A stretch of DNA of 64,000 nucleotides from Raphanus sativus (taxonomy: Eukaryota > Streptophyta > Magnoliopsida > Brassicales > Brassicaceae), in the NCBI RefSeq assembly GCF_000801105.2, contig NC_079517.1:14694001-14758000 (forward strand). Direction: 5' to 3'. Below are positions 41,394 through 52,943 of the stretch, one piece after another. Numbering within the stretch: the stretch's first letter is position 1; every line of letters begins with the position of its first letter. The position numbers and the translations under genes are program-made. The notes beneath the pieces were generated by a model that was not told the DNA's origin, ran no database searches, and saw only the letters and a program-made list of their open reading frames with translations.

Positions 41394-43561
41394 ATGATTT
41401 TTAAGTTACATGCAGTGTATGGAGAATGGTTGTTGAGAGATTTCCGTTGGGATTTTGTGGTTGATGATCTCAAAGGAGCAAGATTGTTTTTATTGAATGA
41501 AGATTCAACACATGCTGAACTTGTTGCAATGGCTCAAGAAGATTATAACCTGGACATGAGATCAGTGACTGTGGAGATTAGCTACTCATTACCAGCAGAA
41601 ATGATGATGACTCCAAGCAGTCCTCCCATTCATGTTACAAGTGATAGACAAGTTCGAAACTTGCTCGAGATACTCAAAACGCATAGAGTATGTCTTTGTG
41701 TATCAAGCCGCAGCAAGGTGGAAACGGTTTCAGAGAAAAGAGAAGAAGCTGGTGAATAATGATGAAGCTGGTGAATGGAAGAAGATGTTGGTGATAATGA
41801 TGAAGCTGGTGAATGGGAAGAAGATGTTGGTGATAATGATGAGGCTGATGAATGTTTTGAAGATGTTGGTGATAATGAGTCTGTGAAGATGAAAATCAAG
41901 ATGGGGAGGAGGAAAATGGGAGGAGAAAATGGGGAGGAGGATGCTGATAACACTATTGTTGGTGAAACGGATCAGAATGGTGGGGATTACAGTCTTTATG
42001 GAAAGGTTCTAGATGAGGACGAGGAAGATGATGATAATATTTGTTTTGAAGAAATTGAAAAGACATATGCTAAGACAAATGCTATTGAAGGAGGAAAATC
42101 GGATTGTACCAGCATCTATGTCAACCAGAGTTTTGTTAGCAAGGATGCACTGCTTTCAGAGCTGCGGTTGACAGCAGTGAGGGGTAGGTTTTCTTTCAGA
42201 ATATACAAATCACAAAAACTCTCCTTGTGGCAATATGTCGGGTTAGCGGTTGTGGATGGAAGATCAGAGCGAGTGTGAAACATGGTCAACACGTTTTGGG
42301 TAACAAAGTATGTGGAAAAACATTATGCTCAATTGGAGACCGAATCGCTCAGCGGAGACACTGTACTCCAAAGTATGTTGGTAGTCTTTTCATGATCGTG
42401 TTGGGATCATTGATGGGATAACTCCACAGCATATCACTGATGCAATGAAGAACATGTTTGGCATGACGCTTGATTACACCACTTCATACAGAGCACTGTT
42501 ATATGCACAGAAATTGGTGAGAGGATCAGCAGAAGAAGGGTATTCGCGTCTGCCTTCATATCTCGAGCAAATCTCCATTGCAAATCCTGATTCTATCACG
42601 GCTATAGAACTTGATTCTGAGAAAAGATTTAGTATCTATTTCTCTCTTTTGGAGCTTCTATCAAAGGTTTTTAAGTATCAGAGAAGGGTCATTGTGGTGG
42701 ATGGAACTCACCTAAGTGGAAAGTATGGAGGTGTTATGTTAGTTGCAGCCGCACAAGATGGCAATTTCAGATATTCCCATTGGCTTTTGATCGTGGATGC
42801 TTGAAGCTGAAGATGTCTTGGGAATGGTTTTTCACAAAATTGGCTAGTTGTATATCTCATGACAGCCTCTGGTGATAGTCTCTGACCGGCACGCGGCCAT
42901 TAAAAGTGCGTGTGAGAAGGTGTTTCCTTGGGCAACCCGAGGAATATGTTATTATCACCTTCAAGATAACATTGTCAAAAAGTTTAAAGGGAAACATCTC
43001 ATGTACTTGGTGAAAGGGGCTGCTTATGCGCACACGGTCACGATTTTAACCGGTACATGGCTGAGATACGGAGTGCAAACCCGGAACTTGCAACGTATTT
43101 GGAGAAGGCCGACGCCAAGCTATGGTCAAGGGTTTATTGTAAGGGGAACAGGTTCAACATAAAAACAAGCAACATCGCTGAATCTATTAATTCCGCACTG
43201 AAGCGAGCAAGAGGATTTCCGATTCCGTTCCTGCTGGAGTTCATAAGGCAGAAGTTAGGAAATGGTATTGGAAAAGGAGACAAGATGCTTTGAGTCTCCC
43301 AACTGTACATAGCCGGGGTGTTGAATACTTGCTTGCTGTTCGATCAGAGATAGCGGATACGATGACGGTCGAACCAATTGATGGATGGCGTTTCTTTGTC
43401 AAAGGTGGCAAAATGGACTGTGCGGTTGATTTGGAACATGTAAAGTGTGGTTGTGGTGTCTATGGAGTGGAGAAAATACCTTGCTCTCATGCTATAGCAG
43501 CTGGAACACATGCTGGTGTGCATATCGACACACTTGTATGTCCACTTTACTCAAAAGAATC
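41394..43561 (+). pseudogene. MURA-type transposase, left assembly copy, multiply frameshifted
   Basis: Same gene as 44222-46642, cut off by the N gap. It starts MIFKLHAVYGEWLLRDFRWD, a PB1-like N-terminus typical of these transposases. An acidic Asp/Glu-rich stretch follows, then the transposase core and the SWIM motif. At least eight single- or few-base differences from the other copy, mostly in short homopolymers, break the frame (for example near 42277, 42331, 42392, 42765, 42795, 43038 and 43260). The pattern fits uncorrected long-read errors better than biological decay. Labelled pseudogene only because the sequence as given is not translatable. Confidence 0.8.
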
Positions 43562-43661
43562 NNNNNNNNNNNNNNNNNNNNNNNNNNNNNNNNNNNNNNN
43601 NNNNNNNNNNNNNNNNNNNNNNNNNNNNNNNNNNNNNNNNNNNNNNNNNNNNNNNNNNNNN
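43562..43661. other. Assembly gap of 100 N
   Basis: Exactly 100 N bases, the usual symbol for a gap of unknown size. The sequence before the gap (40850-43561) and after it (43662-46400) is the same sequence with small indels, so the gap probably has negative size. Confidence 0.97.
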
Positions 43662-44221
43662 TAATTTAAAGTCGTCCGGGGAAAGCAAAGTCGTCCAGAA
43701 TTTTTCCCCAATTAGAGAGGTCGTCAAACCTTGGCTTATCCGGACGACCTTAAATTAAGTCCGTCTAGCTGGACGACTTTTAGTTAAGTCGTCTGGAGAA
43801 AAGTTAAATTTCAAGTTTATTTTTCAATTACAAAACTAACCTGGGACGACTTACGGTGTAAGTCGTCTAGTTTTGAATAAAATATTGAAAATTTTTACTT
43901 TCCAGAGACGACTGATTTATAAGTCGTCCAGAAATAGTCAAAGATCTGACACGATTCGGTCAAATGCAAAAACAGCCCGTTTTTCGTAGACGACTTATAT
44001 ATAAGTCGTCTGAATTTTTTTTTTTAACAACAAACAAAGCCGGACGACTTAGAATTAAGTCGTCCCTTTTAATTTTCAATTGCAAAAGTGACCTCTTTAG
44101 ACGACTTACCTTTAAGTATCTCTTCTGGACGACTTAAAATCTAAGTCGTCTGCGATAATGTTTGTTGAACTTCTTCATTTTCTCTATGTTTCTAAATGTG
44201 TTTTATTTTGAATATTTGCAG

Positions 44222-46642
44222 ATGATTTTTAAGTTAACTGCAGTGTATGGAGAATGGTTGTTGAGAGATTTCCGTTGGGATTTTGTGGTTGATGATCTCA
44301 AAGGAGCAAGATTGTTTTTATTGAATGAAGATTCAACACATGCTGAACTTGTTGCAATGGCTCAAGAAGATTATACCTGGACATGAGATCAGTGACTGTG
44401 GAGATTAGCTACTCATTACCAGCAGAAATGATGATGACTCCAAGCAGTCCTCCCATTCATGTTACAAGTGATAGACAAGTTCGAAACTTGAGATACTCAA
44501 AACGCATAGAGTAATGGTCTTGTGTATCAAGCCGCAGCAAGGTGGAAAACGGTTTCAGAGAAAAAGAGAAGAAGCTGGTGATAATGATGAAGCTGGTGAA
44601 TGGTGAAGAAGATGTTGGTGATAATGATGAAGCTGGTGAATGGGAAGAAGATGTTGGTGATAATGATGAAGGCTGATGAATGTTTTGAAGATGTTGGTGA
44701 TAATGAGTCTGTTGAAGATGAAATCAAGATGGGGAGGAGGAAAATGGGGAGGAGGAAAATGGGCCAGGAGGAATGCTGATAACACTATTGTTGGTGAACG
44801 GATCAGAATGGTGGGGATTACAGTCTTTATGGAAAGGTTCTAAGATGAGGACGAGGAAGATGATGATAATATTTTTTTGAAGAAATTGAAAGAATATGCT
44901 AAGACAAATGCTATTGAAGGAGGAAAATCGGATTGTACCAGCATCTATGTCAACCAGAGTTTTGTTAGCAAGGATGCACTGCTTTCAGAGCTGCGGTTGA
45001 CAGCAGTGAGGGGTAGGTTTTCTTTCAGAATATACAAATCAACAAAAACTCTCCTTGTGGCAATATGTCGGGTTAGCGGTTTGTGGAATGGAAGATCAGA
45101 GCGAGTGTGAAACATGGGTCAAACACGTTTTGGGTAACAAAGTATGTGGAAAAACATTTATGCTCAATTGGAGACCGAATCGCTCAGCGGAGACACTGTA
45201 CTCCAAAGTATGTTGGTAGTCTTTTCATTGATCGTGTTGGGATCATTGATGGGATAACTCCACAGCATATCACTGATGCAATGAAGAACATGTTTGGCAT
45301 GACGCTTGATTACACCACTTCATACAGAGCACTGTTATATGCACAGAAATTGGTGAGAGGATCAGCAGAAGAAGGGTATTCGCGTCTGCCTTCATATCTC
45401 GAGCAAATCTCCATTGCAAATCCTGATTCTATCACGGCTATAGAACTTGATTCTGAAAAAAGATTTAAGTATCTATTTCTCTCTTTTGGAGCTTCTATCA
45501 AAGGTTTTAAGTATCAGAGAAGGGTCATTGTGGTGGATGGAACTCACCTAAGTGGAAAGTATGGAGGTGTTATGTTAGTTGCAGCCGCACAAGATGGCAA
45601 TTTTCAGATATTCCCATTGGCTTTTGGGATCGTGGATGCTGAAGATGAACCTTCTTGGGAATGGTTTTTCACAAAATTGGCTAGTTGTATATCTCATGAC
45701 AAACCTCTGGTGATAGTCTCTGACCGGCACGCGGCCATTAAAAGTGCGTGTGAGAAGGTGTTTCCTTGGGCAACCCGAGGAATATGTTATTATCACCTTC
45801 AAGATAACATTGTCAAAAAGTTTAAAGGGAAACATCTCATGTACTTGGTGAAAGGGGCTGCTTATGCGCACACGGTTCACGATTTTAACCGGTACATGGC
45901 TGAGATACGGAGTGCAAACCCGGAACTTGCAACGTATTTGGAGAAGGCCGACGCCAAGCTATGGTCAAGGGTTTATTGTAAGGGGAACAGGTTCAACATA
46001 AAAACAAGCAACATCGCTGAATCTATTAATTCCGCACTGAAGCGAGCAAGAGGATTTCCGATTCCGTTCCTGCTGGAGTTCATAAGGCAGAAGTTAGGAA
46101 AATGGTATTGGAAAAGGAGACAAGATGCTTTGAGTCTCCCAACTGTACATAGCCGGGGTGTTGAATACTTGCTTGCTGTTCGATCAGAGATAGCGGATAC
46201 GATGACGGTCGAACCAATTGATGGATGGCGTTTCTTTGTCAAAGGTGGCAAAATGGACTGTGCGGTTGATTTGGAACATGTAAAGTGTGGTTGTGGTGTC
46301 TATGGAGTGGAGAAAATACCTTGCTCTCATGCTATAGCAGCTGGAACACATGCTGGTGTGCATATCGACACACTTGTATGTCCACTTTACTCAAAGAATC
46401 ATCTGTATGCAGGATACTCAGAGAATATATATCCTATCGTGTCACAACATATTGAGGAACGAGAATGCTTTCCTCCAAACGTAAAGCGTGGTCCGGGGAG
46501 ACAGAAGAAATCAAGATGGCAATCTTGGTTGGAGCTATCTAGGATGAGGGGACACAAAACCCAGGAAGAAACACAGGGCACGGAGATGCTCAAACTGCAA
46601 GGAAACTGGCCATACGAAACCACAATGTACACAACCAGTTGA
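44222..46642 (+). CDS. MURA-type transposase of the MULE (right assembly copy)
   Basis: DDE-type transposase that cuts and moves the element. The continuous open part is 45083-46642 (519 residues). The N-terminal part from ATG 44222 is broken by a one-base loss near 44375 (GATTATACC against GATTATAACC in the left copy) and further indels in the acidic stretch. The core shows VIVVDGTHLSGKYGG (first catalytic Asp), FGIVDAEDEPSWEWFF, VIVSDRHAAIKSA (second Asp), CYYHLQDNI and NIAESINSAL. The C-terminal SWIM zinc finger reads CGCGVYGVEKIPCSHAIAA (CxCx10CxH-like). It ends at TGA 46640-46642 after a basic tail. It converges with the Ulp-like gene across a motif array. Probably intact in the real genome, but not proven. 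Confidence 0.85.
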
Positions 46643-46649
46643 CTAGTTG

Positions 46650-47200
46650 TCCAGACGACCTAAATATAAGTCGTCCAGTCTTGATTACCCGTCCAGACGA
46701 CTAATTTCTAAGTCGTCCAGTGTTTCGTCTACCTTCTACGAAGTCGTCCAGTGTATTAGACTACCTTCTACTATCCCTTCAAGTGTATTTTTTTAGACGA
46801 CTTTTACGAAGTCGTCCAGTGTATTTAAGTCGTCCAGTGTATTTAAGTCGTCCAGTGTTTAGACTACCTTCTACTATCCCTTCAAGTGTATTTTTTTTTA
46901 GACGACCTTTTACGAAGTCGTCCAGTGTATTTTTATTTTTAGACTACCTTATTTTTTTTAGACGACCTTATTTGTAAGTCGTCCAGTGTATTTTATTTTT
47001 AGACTACTTATTTTTTTTAGACGACCTTATTTGTAAGTCGTCCAGCTGGAAAACCTTCCAGACGACTTATTTGTAAGTCGTCCAGCTGGAAAACCTTCCA
47101 GACGACTTATTTGTAAGTCGTCCAGCTGGAAAACCTTCCAGACGACTTATTTGTAAGTCGTCCAGCTGGAAAACCTTCCAGACGACTTATTTGTAAGTTA
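46650..47200. repeat. Array of GACGACTTA palindromes between the two MULE genes, with 40-bp tandem units
   Basis: Dense copies of (A)GACGACTT and AAGTCGTC lie just downstream of the transposase stop. At 47037-47200 there are four near-perfect 40-bp units, each TCCAGCTGGAAAACCTTCCA plus GACGACTTATTTGTAAGTCG. Each unit contains two nested palindromes (CCAGCTGG and the CGACTTA...TAAGTCG pair). Confidence 0.92.
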
Positions 47201-47416
47201 GAAAATCTATACAAGTTAGAAAATCAAATAAATCATACATGCCCACAAACATACAAATAGATTTGTGTAAACAAATAGTTCAAATATACAAATAGATTTG
47301 TGTATACAAATAGTTCAAATATACAAATTGATTTGTGTATCTATACAAGTTAAAAAATCTATACAAGTTAAAAAATCTATACAAGTTAAAAAATCTATAC
47401 AAATTGATTTGTGTAT
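47201..47416. repeat. Short ATACAAGTTAAAAAATCT-type tandem repeats
   Basis: Several copies of CAAATAGATTTGTGTA and of CTATACAAGTTAAAAAAT in tandem, between the motif array and the stop codon of the Ulp-like gene. Confidence 0.75.
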
Positions 47417-50400
47417 CTAATCATACATGCCTACAAACATACCACCATCCTCATTATCTTTCAGATGCTGATCAACAAGCTCCGTCCATATAGCCAAAGC
47501 CATAGTATCCCTCATAGTCTTCGCATTGGACCTAGCAAAGTCTTTAGGGCTAAAGGGGACCCCAAGAGCATGACATTCAATGTACTTTGCAGCGTACACG
47601 CCACAATCACCATTGTTGGCCGTGGGTACATCTTTGAGGAGTCTCTCATAAGTGTATCGCTCCAACCCATGCATCTGGTCTCCGCACTCCACAATCAGAT
47701 AAGGGACCATCTCGAGAAAAGGCTCCATTATCTCATCCCATCTTTCTGGTATGGTAGTTGAAGGTATGCTGTCCCAGACGACTATGTGCCTCTTAGGGAT
47801 CGATATCCAAATAGCCACCCAATGTTTGTTGTCCAAGTTCAGTGGCGCATAGATATCATCATGTCCTCCCCCCACTTCTTGTTTGATTGGCAAAATGAAG
47901 GCATTGATCCGTCATACAAACTCGCCGCCCCACTAGGTAGCATTTTTCCTAAACCATTGTGATCAGACGACGATGTTTGAAGACCAGATACTGTTCTCTC
48001 CAAGACTGGGTAAAGTTGTGATCCAGGAAGCACATTCGCTCGCTCCGGAAACATTGTGGGTTCTCCTTATACCTCTGCCTCAGCACATTCATCCAAGCAT
48101 CTATATGCTGCATATAAAATAATACAAGTTAGAACCTTCCAGACGACTTACAAATAAGTCGTCTGGAAGGTTTTCCAGCTGGACGACTTACAAATAAGTC
48201 GTCTGGAAGGTTTTCCAGCTCGAAAACCTTCCAGACGACTTATTTGTAAGTCGTCCAGCTGGAAAACCTTCCAGACGACTTATATATTTACAAATCTATA
48301 CAAAGACAAGTTACCAGACGACTTATTTGTAAGTCTTCTGGAAGGTTTTCCAGCTGGACGACTTACAAATAAGTCGTCCAGCTGGAAAACCTTCCAGACG
48401 ACTTATATATTTACAAATCTATACAAAGACAAGTTACCAGACGACTTAAAGATAAGCAGAAGACTTACTACGTCTTCCAGCCATGCTTTGGATGTCCGGA
48501 GTTTTTGATACCACCAAGTTGGTGATGTACGTGGTTTGTCCTCTTCCTTAGTGAAATAATCACTGCAAACAAAAAAGCAATCAGTTTTGGTAGACTAAAT
48601 CAAGCTATTATGGGTAAAGCAATCACTTACGGATCAGTTTTCAACCAATCAGCGAGCTCCTTCATCTTAGGTCTGTTTAGTGTGGGAAATGGATTATACT
48701 TTCCCACTCTAAGGAGTTTCCTTCTCTCTGCCGTATAAGGAGATATCTGCGTGGGAGCAGGTTTCTTCGTTCGTTCACTCCTTGCACGCACAGAAGCAGT
48801 GGGAGCTGTTTGGTCCAATACAACCAGGCTCGGTTCTGAAGCTGAAGCTGGATCGGTGGAAGCGAAGCTCGGTTGTTGATCGTTGGAAGCGAAGCTCGGT
48901 TGGTCAGTGGAAGTGAGAGGAACAATCTCTTTGGAGGTGACACCATCTGCTTTATCCTCCGGCAAGATCTTATATACCGAGATCGCCTCATCTGCTGTAT
49001 CCTCCGGCAACAATCTCTGCAATAAAAGAGAACAAGTTAACCCTGGACGACTTAAATAAAAGTTGGGAGAGGATTTGGTTCCTGCTGGAGTTCAGACGAC
49101 TTATTTGTAAGTCTTCTGGAAGGTTTTCCAGCTGGACGACTTACAAATAAGTCGTCTGGAAGGTTTTCCAGCTGGAAAACCTTCCAGACGACTTATTTGT
49201 AAGTCGTCCAGCTGGAAAACCTTCCAGACGACTTATATATTTACAAATCTATACAAAGACCAGACGACTTAAAGATTTGATATTAACCTCTTTGGGCAGA
49301 GGAGAAGGCTGTTTCTTTTGTGGAGAAGGCTTTTTCGTTTGAGGAGCAGGCTGTTTCGTCTGAGGAGCAGGCTGTTTAGTTTGAGGAGCAGGCTGTTTCG
49401 TTTGAGGAGCAGGCTGTTTAGTTTGAGGAGCAGGCTGTTTAGTTTGAGGAGCAGGCTGTTTCGCCTTTTGAGGAGTAGGCTTTGCCTTTTGAGGAGCAGG
49501 CTGTCTGGTGGGAGGAGTAGGATGATTGGTTTGAAGTGGAGGCTGATCCTTTTGAGGAGTAGTCTGTTTGTTACTAGCCCCGGTTTCTGGGGCTTGTGGG
49601 TAGGGTGTTTTTTACTAACCCCGGTTTCTGGGGCTTGAGGGGTAGCCTGATTGGTGACACCAACCTTCTTCTCCACAGCTTCCAATCTATCGGAGATCTT
49701 CCTAATCTCCCTGATGCACTTCTTAAACCCCTCTTTCATCATGTCACCTAAGTCCTTGAACATGTTTTCTAACTCCTCTCTGGTCACCCAACTAGCCTCT
49801 TCTCTAGCCTCTTCTGTAGCCTCTTCTGTAGCCTCTGTAGGAGCCTCTTCTCTAGCCTCTTTAGGAGCCTCTTTAGGAGCCTCTTTACGAGCTTTCTTCC
49901 GAGGTCTCTGATTGTCTTCCTCCACCTCCTCCACAACCATCTCTTTGGCTCTTTTCGATGGAGTCACAAACTTGGGTTTTGTACCAGTGACTTCCCAGCA
50001 ATCCATGGTCCACTTCCACGGTCTCCGATCATACATCACTTTAATGATGTTCTCCGCGGGCACGTCATCAACCTCAGAGTCCCATTTTGGCCACATTTCA
50101 CTAATGTCCTTCTCAACAAAGTTGATCACGCGGGTCTGCAGTAAATAGAAGAAGAATCGAGTTAGATATTTGAAACAAAATACTAAATAGACGACTTAAT
50201 TATAAGTCGTCAACTAAGTCGTCCAGCTGGACGACCTTCCAGACGACTTATTATAAGTCGTCTACTAAGTCGTCCAGCTGGACGACCTTCCAGACGACTT
50301 ATAATAAGTCGTCTACTAAGTCGTCCAGCTGGAAGACCTTCCAGACGACTTATAATAAGTCGTCTACTAAGTCGTCCAGCTGGAAGACCTTCCAGACGAC

Positions 50401-51720
50401 TTATAATAAGTCGTCTACTAAGTCGTCCAGCTGGAAGACCTTCCAGACGACTTATAATAAGTCGTCTACTAAGTCGTCCAGCTGGAAGACCTTCCAGACG
50501 ACTTATAATAAGTCGTCTACTAAGTCGTCCAGCTGGAAGACCTTCCGGACGACTTAATTAAGTGAAGATGGAAAGGTACCTGACTCAAGATAGCAGCTTT
50601 CATGAATCTGCGGCCTCTGCTGCCGTCGTAAGCCAGAATCGGTGGAGACGGACTGTTTGCTCTGGGTAGACCAATACTAGCACCCAATCCCGGAATAGCT
50701 TCGTACGCCCAGACCTGAAGAACTTGTATAAAGCCATCCACGGTGTAACAGCCAGTAATATCTTTGTTCCACAAAGAGTCCATCAGCACCTTAAACGCGA
50801 CTCTCCCCCATGGATAATTCTCAAACCTTTCTAAATCCATCACTAGCCTTGCGAGAGTAGCTCGTGTAGCGCTTGAGAACTTTTTCCCTTCAATGAATCC
50901 AGTGAAGATGGAAAGGTACGCGAGTCGCTTGCGATCTTCCCTGGACCAATCCCCGCATCTCTTCAGTGCTGCTATTATCTGATCAGTACTTGGCCCAGCT
51001 TCCCGATGAACTCCCATCATCTCCCAGAAAGAAACCATCTGTGGGGTAACTTCACATTCTGGTGTCTCAAGGTCCTCGATGTAGTCGCAGTTTAGACCAG
51101 TGATGTTTTCAAACTCTAACAGTGAAAACCTCGCAGGTTCTGGACCAACGAGACACCACATCTCGTACTTCTTCTTAATGTCCAGCTTTAAACCGAGCAA
51201 GTGGTGAACCAGCCTTGAAGCCCAACCAAATCCCTGCTCCTTGAACTTGATGAAAACTCCCAATCTCGACTCCTTGAGCTCTTCAAATTCAGCATCAGTG
51301 AGAGCTTCCCTAAGAGCAGTATGCAACTTCGTGTTATCCGTATGATACGAAATGCTATTGTGGGGTTCTGGCTCTTCCCCTAATGTGTATAACCTACGGG
51401 GGAGTTCTGGAATATCCATCCTTTTTGTCTGCAAAATAATCAAAGACAACAATAGAAGTCAGAACACAAGCTAAATCAATCACGCCTTAATTGTTACTCC
51501 AGACGACTTAGTAGACGACTTAAATATAAGTCGTCTAGAAAGTCGTCCAACTGGACGACTTAGTTGACGACTTATATTTAAGTCGTCTGGAAAGTCTTCC
51601 AAATGGACGTACTAAGTCGTCCAGGTTGAAGACTTTCCAGACGACTTACTTACAAGTCTTCCAGTAGAAAAATTTCAAGCGGACCTGATTAGTCGCAGAA
51701 GGAGTTCGAGTACTCGTCAT
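47417..51720 (-). CDS. DUF1985 / Ulp1-protease-like gene of the MULE (Kaonashi/VANDAL type), frameshifted
   Basis: Six exons are inferred: 51720-51685, 51428-50580, 50135-49288, 49016-48631, 48562-48469, 48107-47417, all GT-AG and mutually in phase except for single-base problems. In order the protein shows a DUF1985-like N-terminal domain (RFSLLEFENITGLNCDY, ITGCYTVDGFIQVLQVWAYE), a Lys/Arg/Glu-rich part with KEAPKEA repeats, Pro/Gln-rich TKQPAPQ repeats, and a C48 protease domain. That domain has KHWVAIWI (His), VVWDSIP (Asp) and NGDCGVYAAKYIECHALG (Cys). One missing base near 49608 makes exon 3 848 instead of 849 nt; two further frame changes lie in exon 6 (about 47990 and 47865). Given the error-prone assembly these may be sequencing errors. 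A Thr sits where the oxyanion Gln is expected. Introns 1, 2, 3 and 5 are filled with GACGACTTA palindromes. Confidence 0.8.
48130..48460. repeat. Palindrome array in intron 5 of the Ulp-like gene
   Basis: Repeated CAGACGACTTA...TAAGTCGTC pairs joined by CCTTCCAG and CTGGAAAACC, in both orientations. An unrelated TATTTACAAATCTATACAAAGACAAGTTACC unit is present twice (about 48286 and 48407). Confidence 0.9.
49035..49275. repeat. Palindrome array in intron 3 of the Ulp-like gene
   Basis: Same motif set as intron 5: GACGACTTATTTGTAAGTC, CTGGAAGGTTTTCCAGCTGG and the TATATTTACAAATCTATAC unit. It starts and ends within the intron bounded by exon ends 49016 and 49288. Confidence 0.9.
50180..50556. 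repeat. 51-bp tandem array in intron 2 of the Ulp-like gene
   Basis: About six units of 51 bp. CCAGCTGG starts near 50223, 50274, 50325, 50376 and onward at the same spacing. Each unit contains CCAGCTGGAAGACCTTCC, then AGACGACTTATAATAAGTCGTCT, then ACTAAGTCGT. The units are nearly identical, which implies recent amplification or ongoing homogenisation. The array stops about 25 bases before the exon 2 donor. Confidence 0.95.
51490..51665. repeat. Palindrome cluster in intron 1 of the Ulp-like gene
   Basis: Diverged GACGACTTA and TAAGTCGTC/TAAGTCTTC words in both orientations, with GGAAAGTC spacers. It lies entirely between exon 2 (starts 51428) and exon 1 (ends 51685). Confidence 0.88.
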
Positions 51721-51824
51721 TGTGGTTATAGATCTGAAAAAATAAACGTGAAACGGTGAGAATGAGTAAATTGAAAGAGACAACGTTTTATGTTCATCTT
51801 TTCCACGAGTTTGATGACTTACCG

Positions 51825-52190
51825 GCGTTAGGGTTTACAGAGAAACGGCGCTACGGTTTACAGAGAAGAAGCGGCGGCGCTAGGGTTTAGAAGAAGCGGC
51901 GGCGCTAGGGTTTAGAAGAAACGGCGGTGCTAGCTAGTGTTTAGAGTAAGCGGCGGTGAGAACGTTGGTGAGCACGGTGGCGAGGGCGACGGTTTGTTCG
52001 GAAATAGTGGAAGCGGGGGCGCTAGGGTTTAGAGGAATCGGCGGCGCTAGGGTTAGAAGAAGCTGCGGCGACAACGGTGAGAATGAAGTGAGATAGATAG
52101 CCGACGTTGAGAACGATGGTTGTTCGGAAATAGTGGGAATTCGAATCGCCTTTGATATCGCCGGTGAGAGAGAACTGTTAGGGTTTCTGT
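51825..52190. promoter_or_regulatory. Upstream region of the Ulp-like gene with telobox-bearing minisatellite
   Basis: GC-rich units of about 25-30 bp, GGCGGCGCTAGGGTTTAGAAGAA-like, are repeated with variation. TAGGGTTT (reverse of the telobox AAACCCTA) occurs at about 51829, 51881, 51906, 52022 and 52170. The block lies just upstream of the start codon at 51720 and probably covers the leader and core promoter. Teloboxes are known promoter motifs of growth-related plant genes and binding sites of TRB proteins. Confidence 0.65.
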
Positions 52191-52289
52191 TCGCGGAAAA
52201 TGAAAAAAAAAAAAAAAAATCACCTTATATATTGGGTAAATAATCCGGTTAGCTTTAAAAGTACATTGGTAAACTTTAAGGTTTGGTCC

Positions 52290-52830
52290 GGTTTAGACGA
52301 CTTATTCTGGCTGATAATGTACATCAGACGACCTAATATTTAGTCGTCTGGGAACAGAAGACTAAATATTAAGTCGTCCAATACCCTAAAATGAACCCCT
52401 AAACTAAAATGACTAAATTAACTTACTAACCACGTTATAAAATCAAATTATACTTCAATAGTGTTTACTATACACAGAAACGAACACGCCTAGGTAATTT
52501 TAAAAATTTTCAAAAACGGTTTTAATGCTTTCCAAAATCTAACCCTAAGAACACATACAATACTACAACATATGTTGATGAAACATAAACTAAAGAATAT
52601 CATGACTCACTACTTTCACTCATCTGGGCTGAAAACAATTGAAATTTGTTATATATTAATTTATATCTCTTAAGACATATGTTAATTACATAATTCCAAT
52701 TTTTCACTTATCAAAATATTTTTTACAAAATTTTTAAATTATGTTTAAGAATAACTGTCCAGACGACTTAACTTAAAGTCGTCTGGACGACTTATTTTCA
52801 AGTCGTCTGTTTACAGACGACTTGCGAGGG
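52290..52830. repeat. Right subterminal region of the MULE with sparse palindromes
   Basis: AT-rich DNA with GACGACTTA/TAAGTCGTC copies near 52295-52375 and 52752-52825. No coding sequence seen. Confidence 0.75.
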
Positions 52831-52943
52831 GTAGAAACGTAAAAAAAAATCCGTTTTTTTGTTTGTTCACAAGGAGATAGTTGTAATTTCAATAGCCTTT
52901 TAAGTTACTTTTGCCTTTGACCCAAGTTGGGGTACTCTTTTGG

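Noticed and set aside
41394..46642. A true tandem duplication of the transposase gene
   Set aside because: The two copies abut a 100-N gap and differ mainly by homopolymer indels, which fits overlapping contig ends better than a real duplication.
49318..49638. Plus-strand frame with RSRLFSLRSRLF-like repeats
   Set aside because: It is the antisense reading of the Pro/Gln-rich repeats in exon 3 of the Ulp-like gene.
46650..50556. Regular palindromic repeats with spacers that superficially resemble a CRISPR array
   Set aside because: The window is plant nuclear DNA, the spacers are themselves repeated, and the arrays lie in introns and flanks of a transposon.
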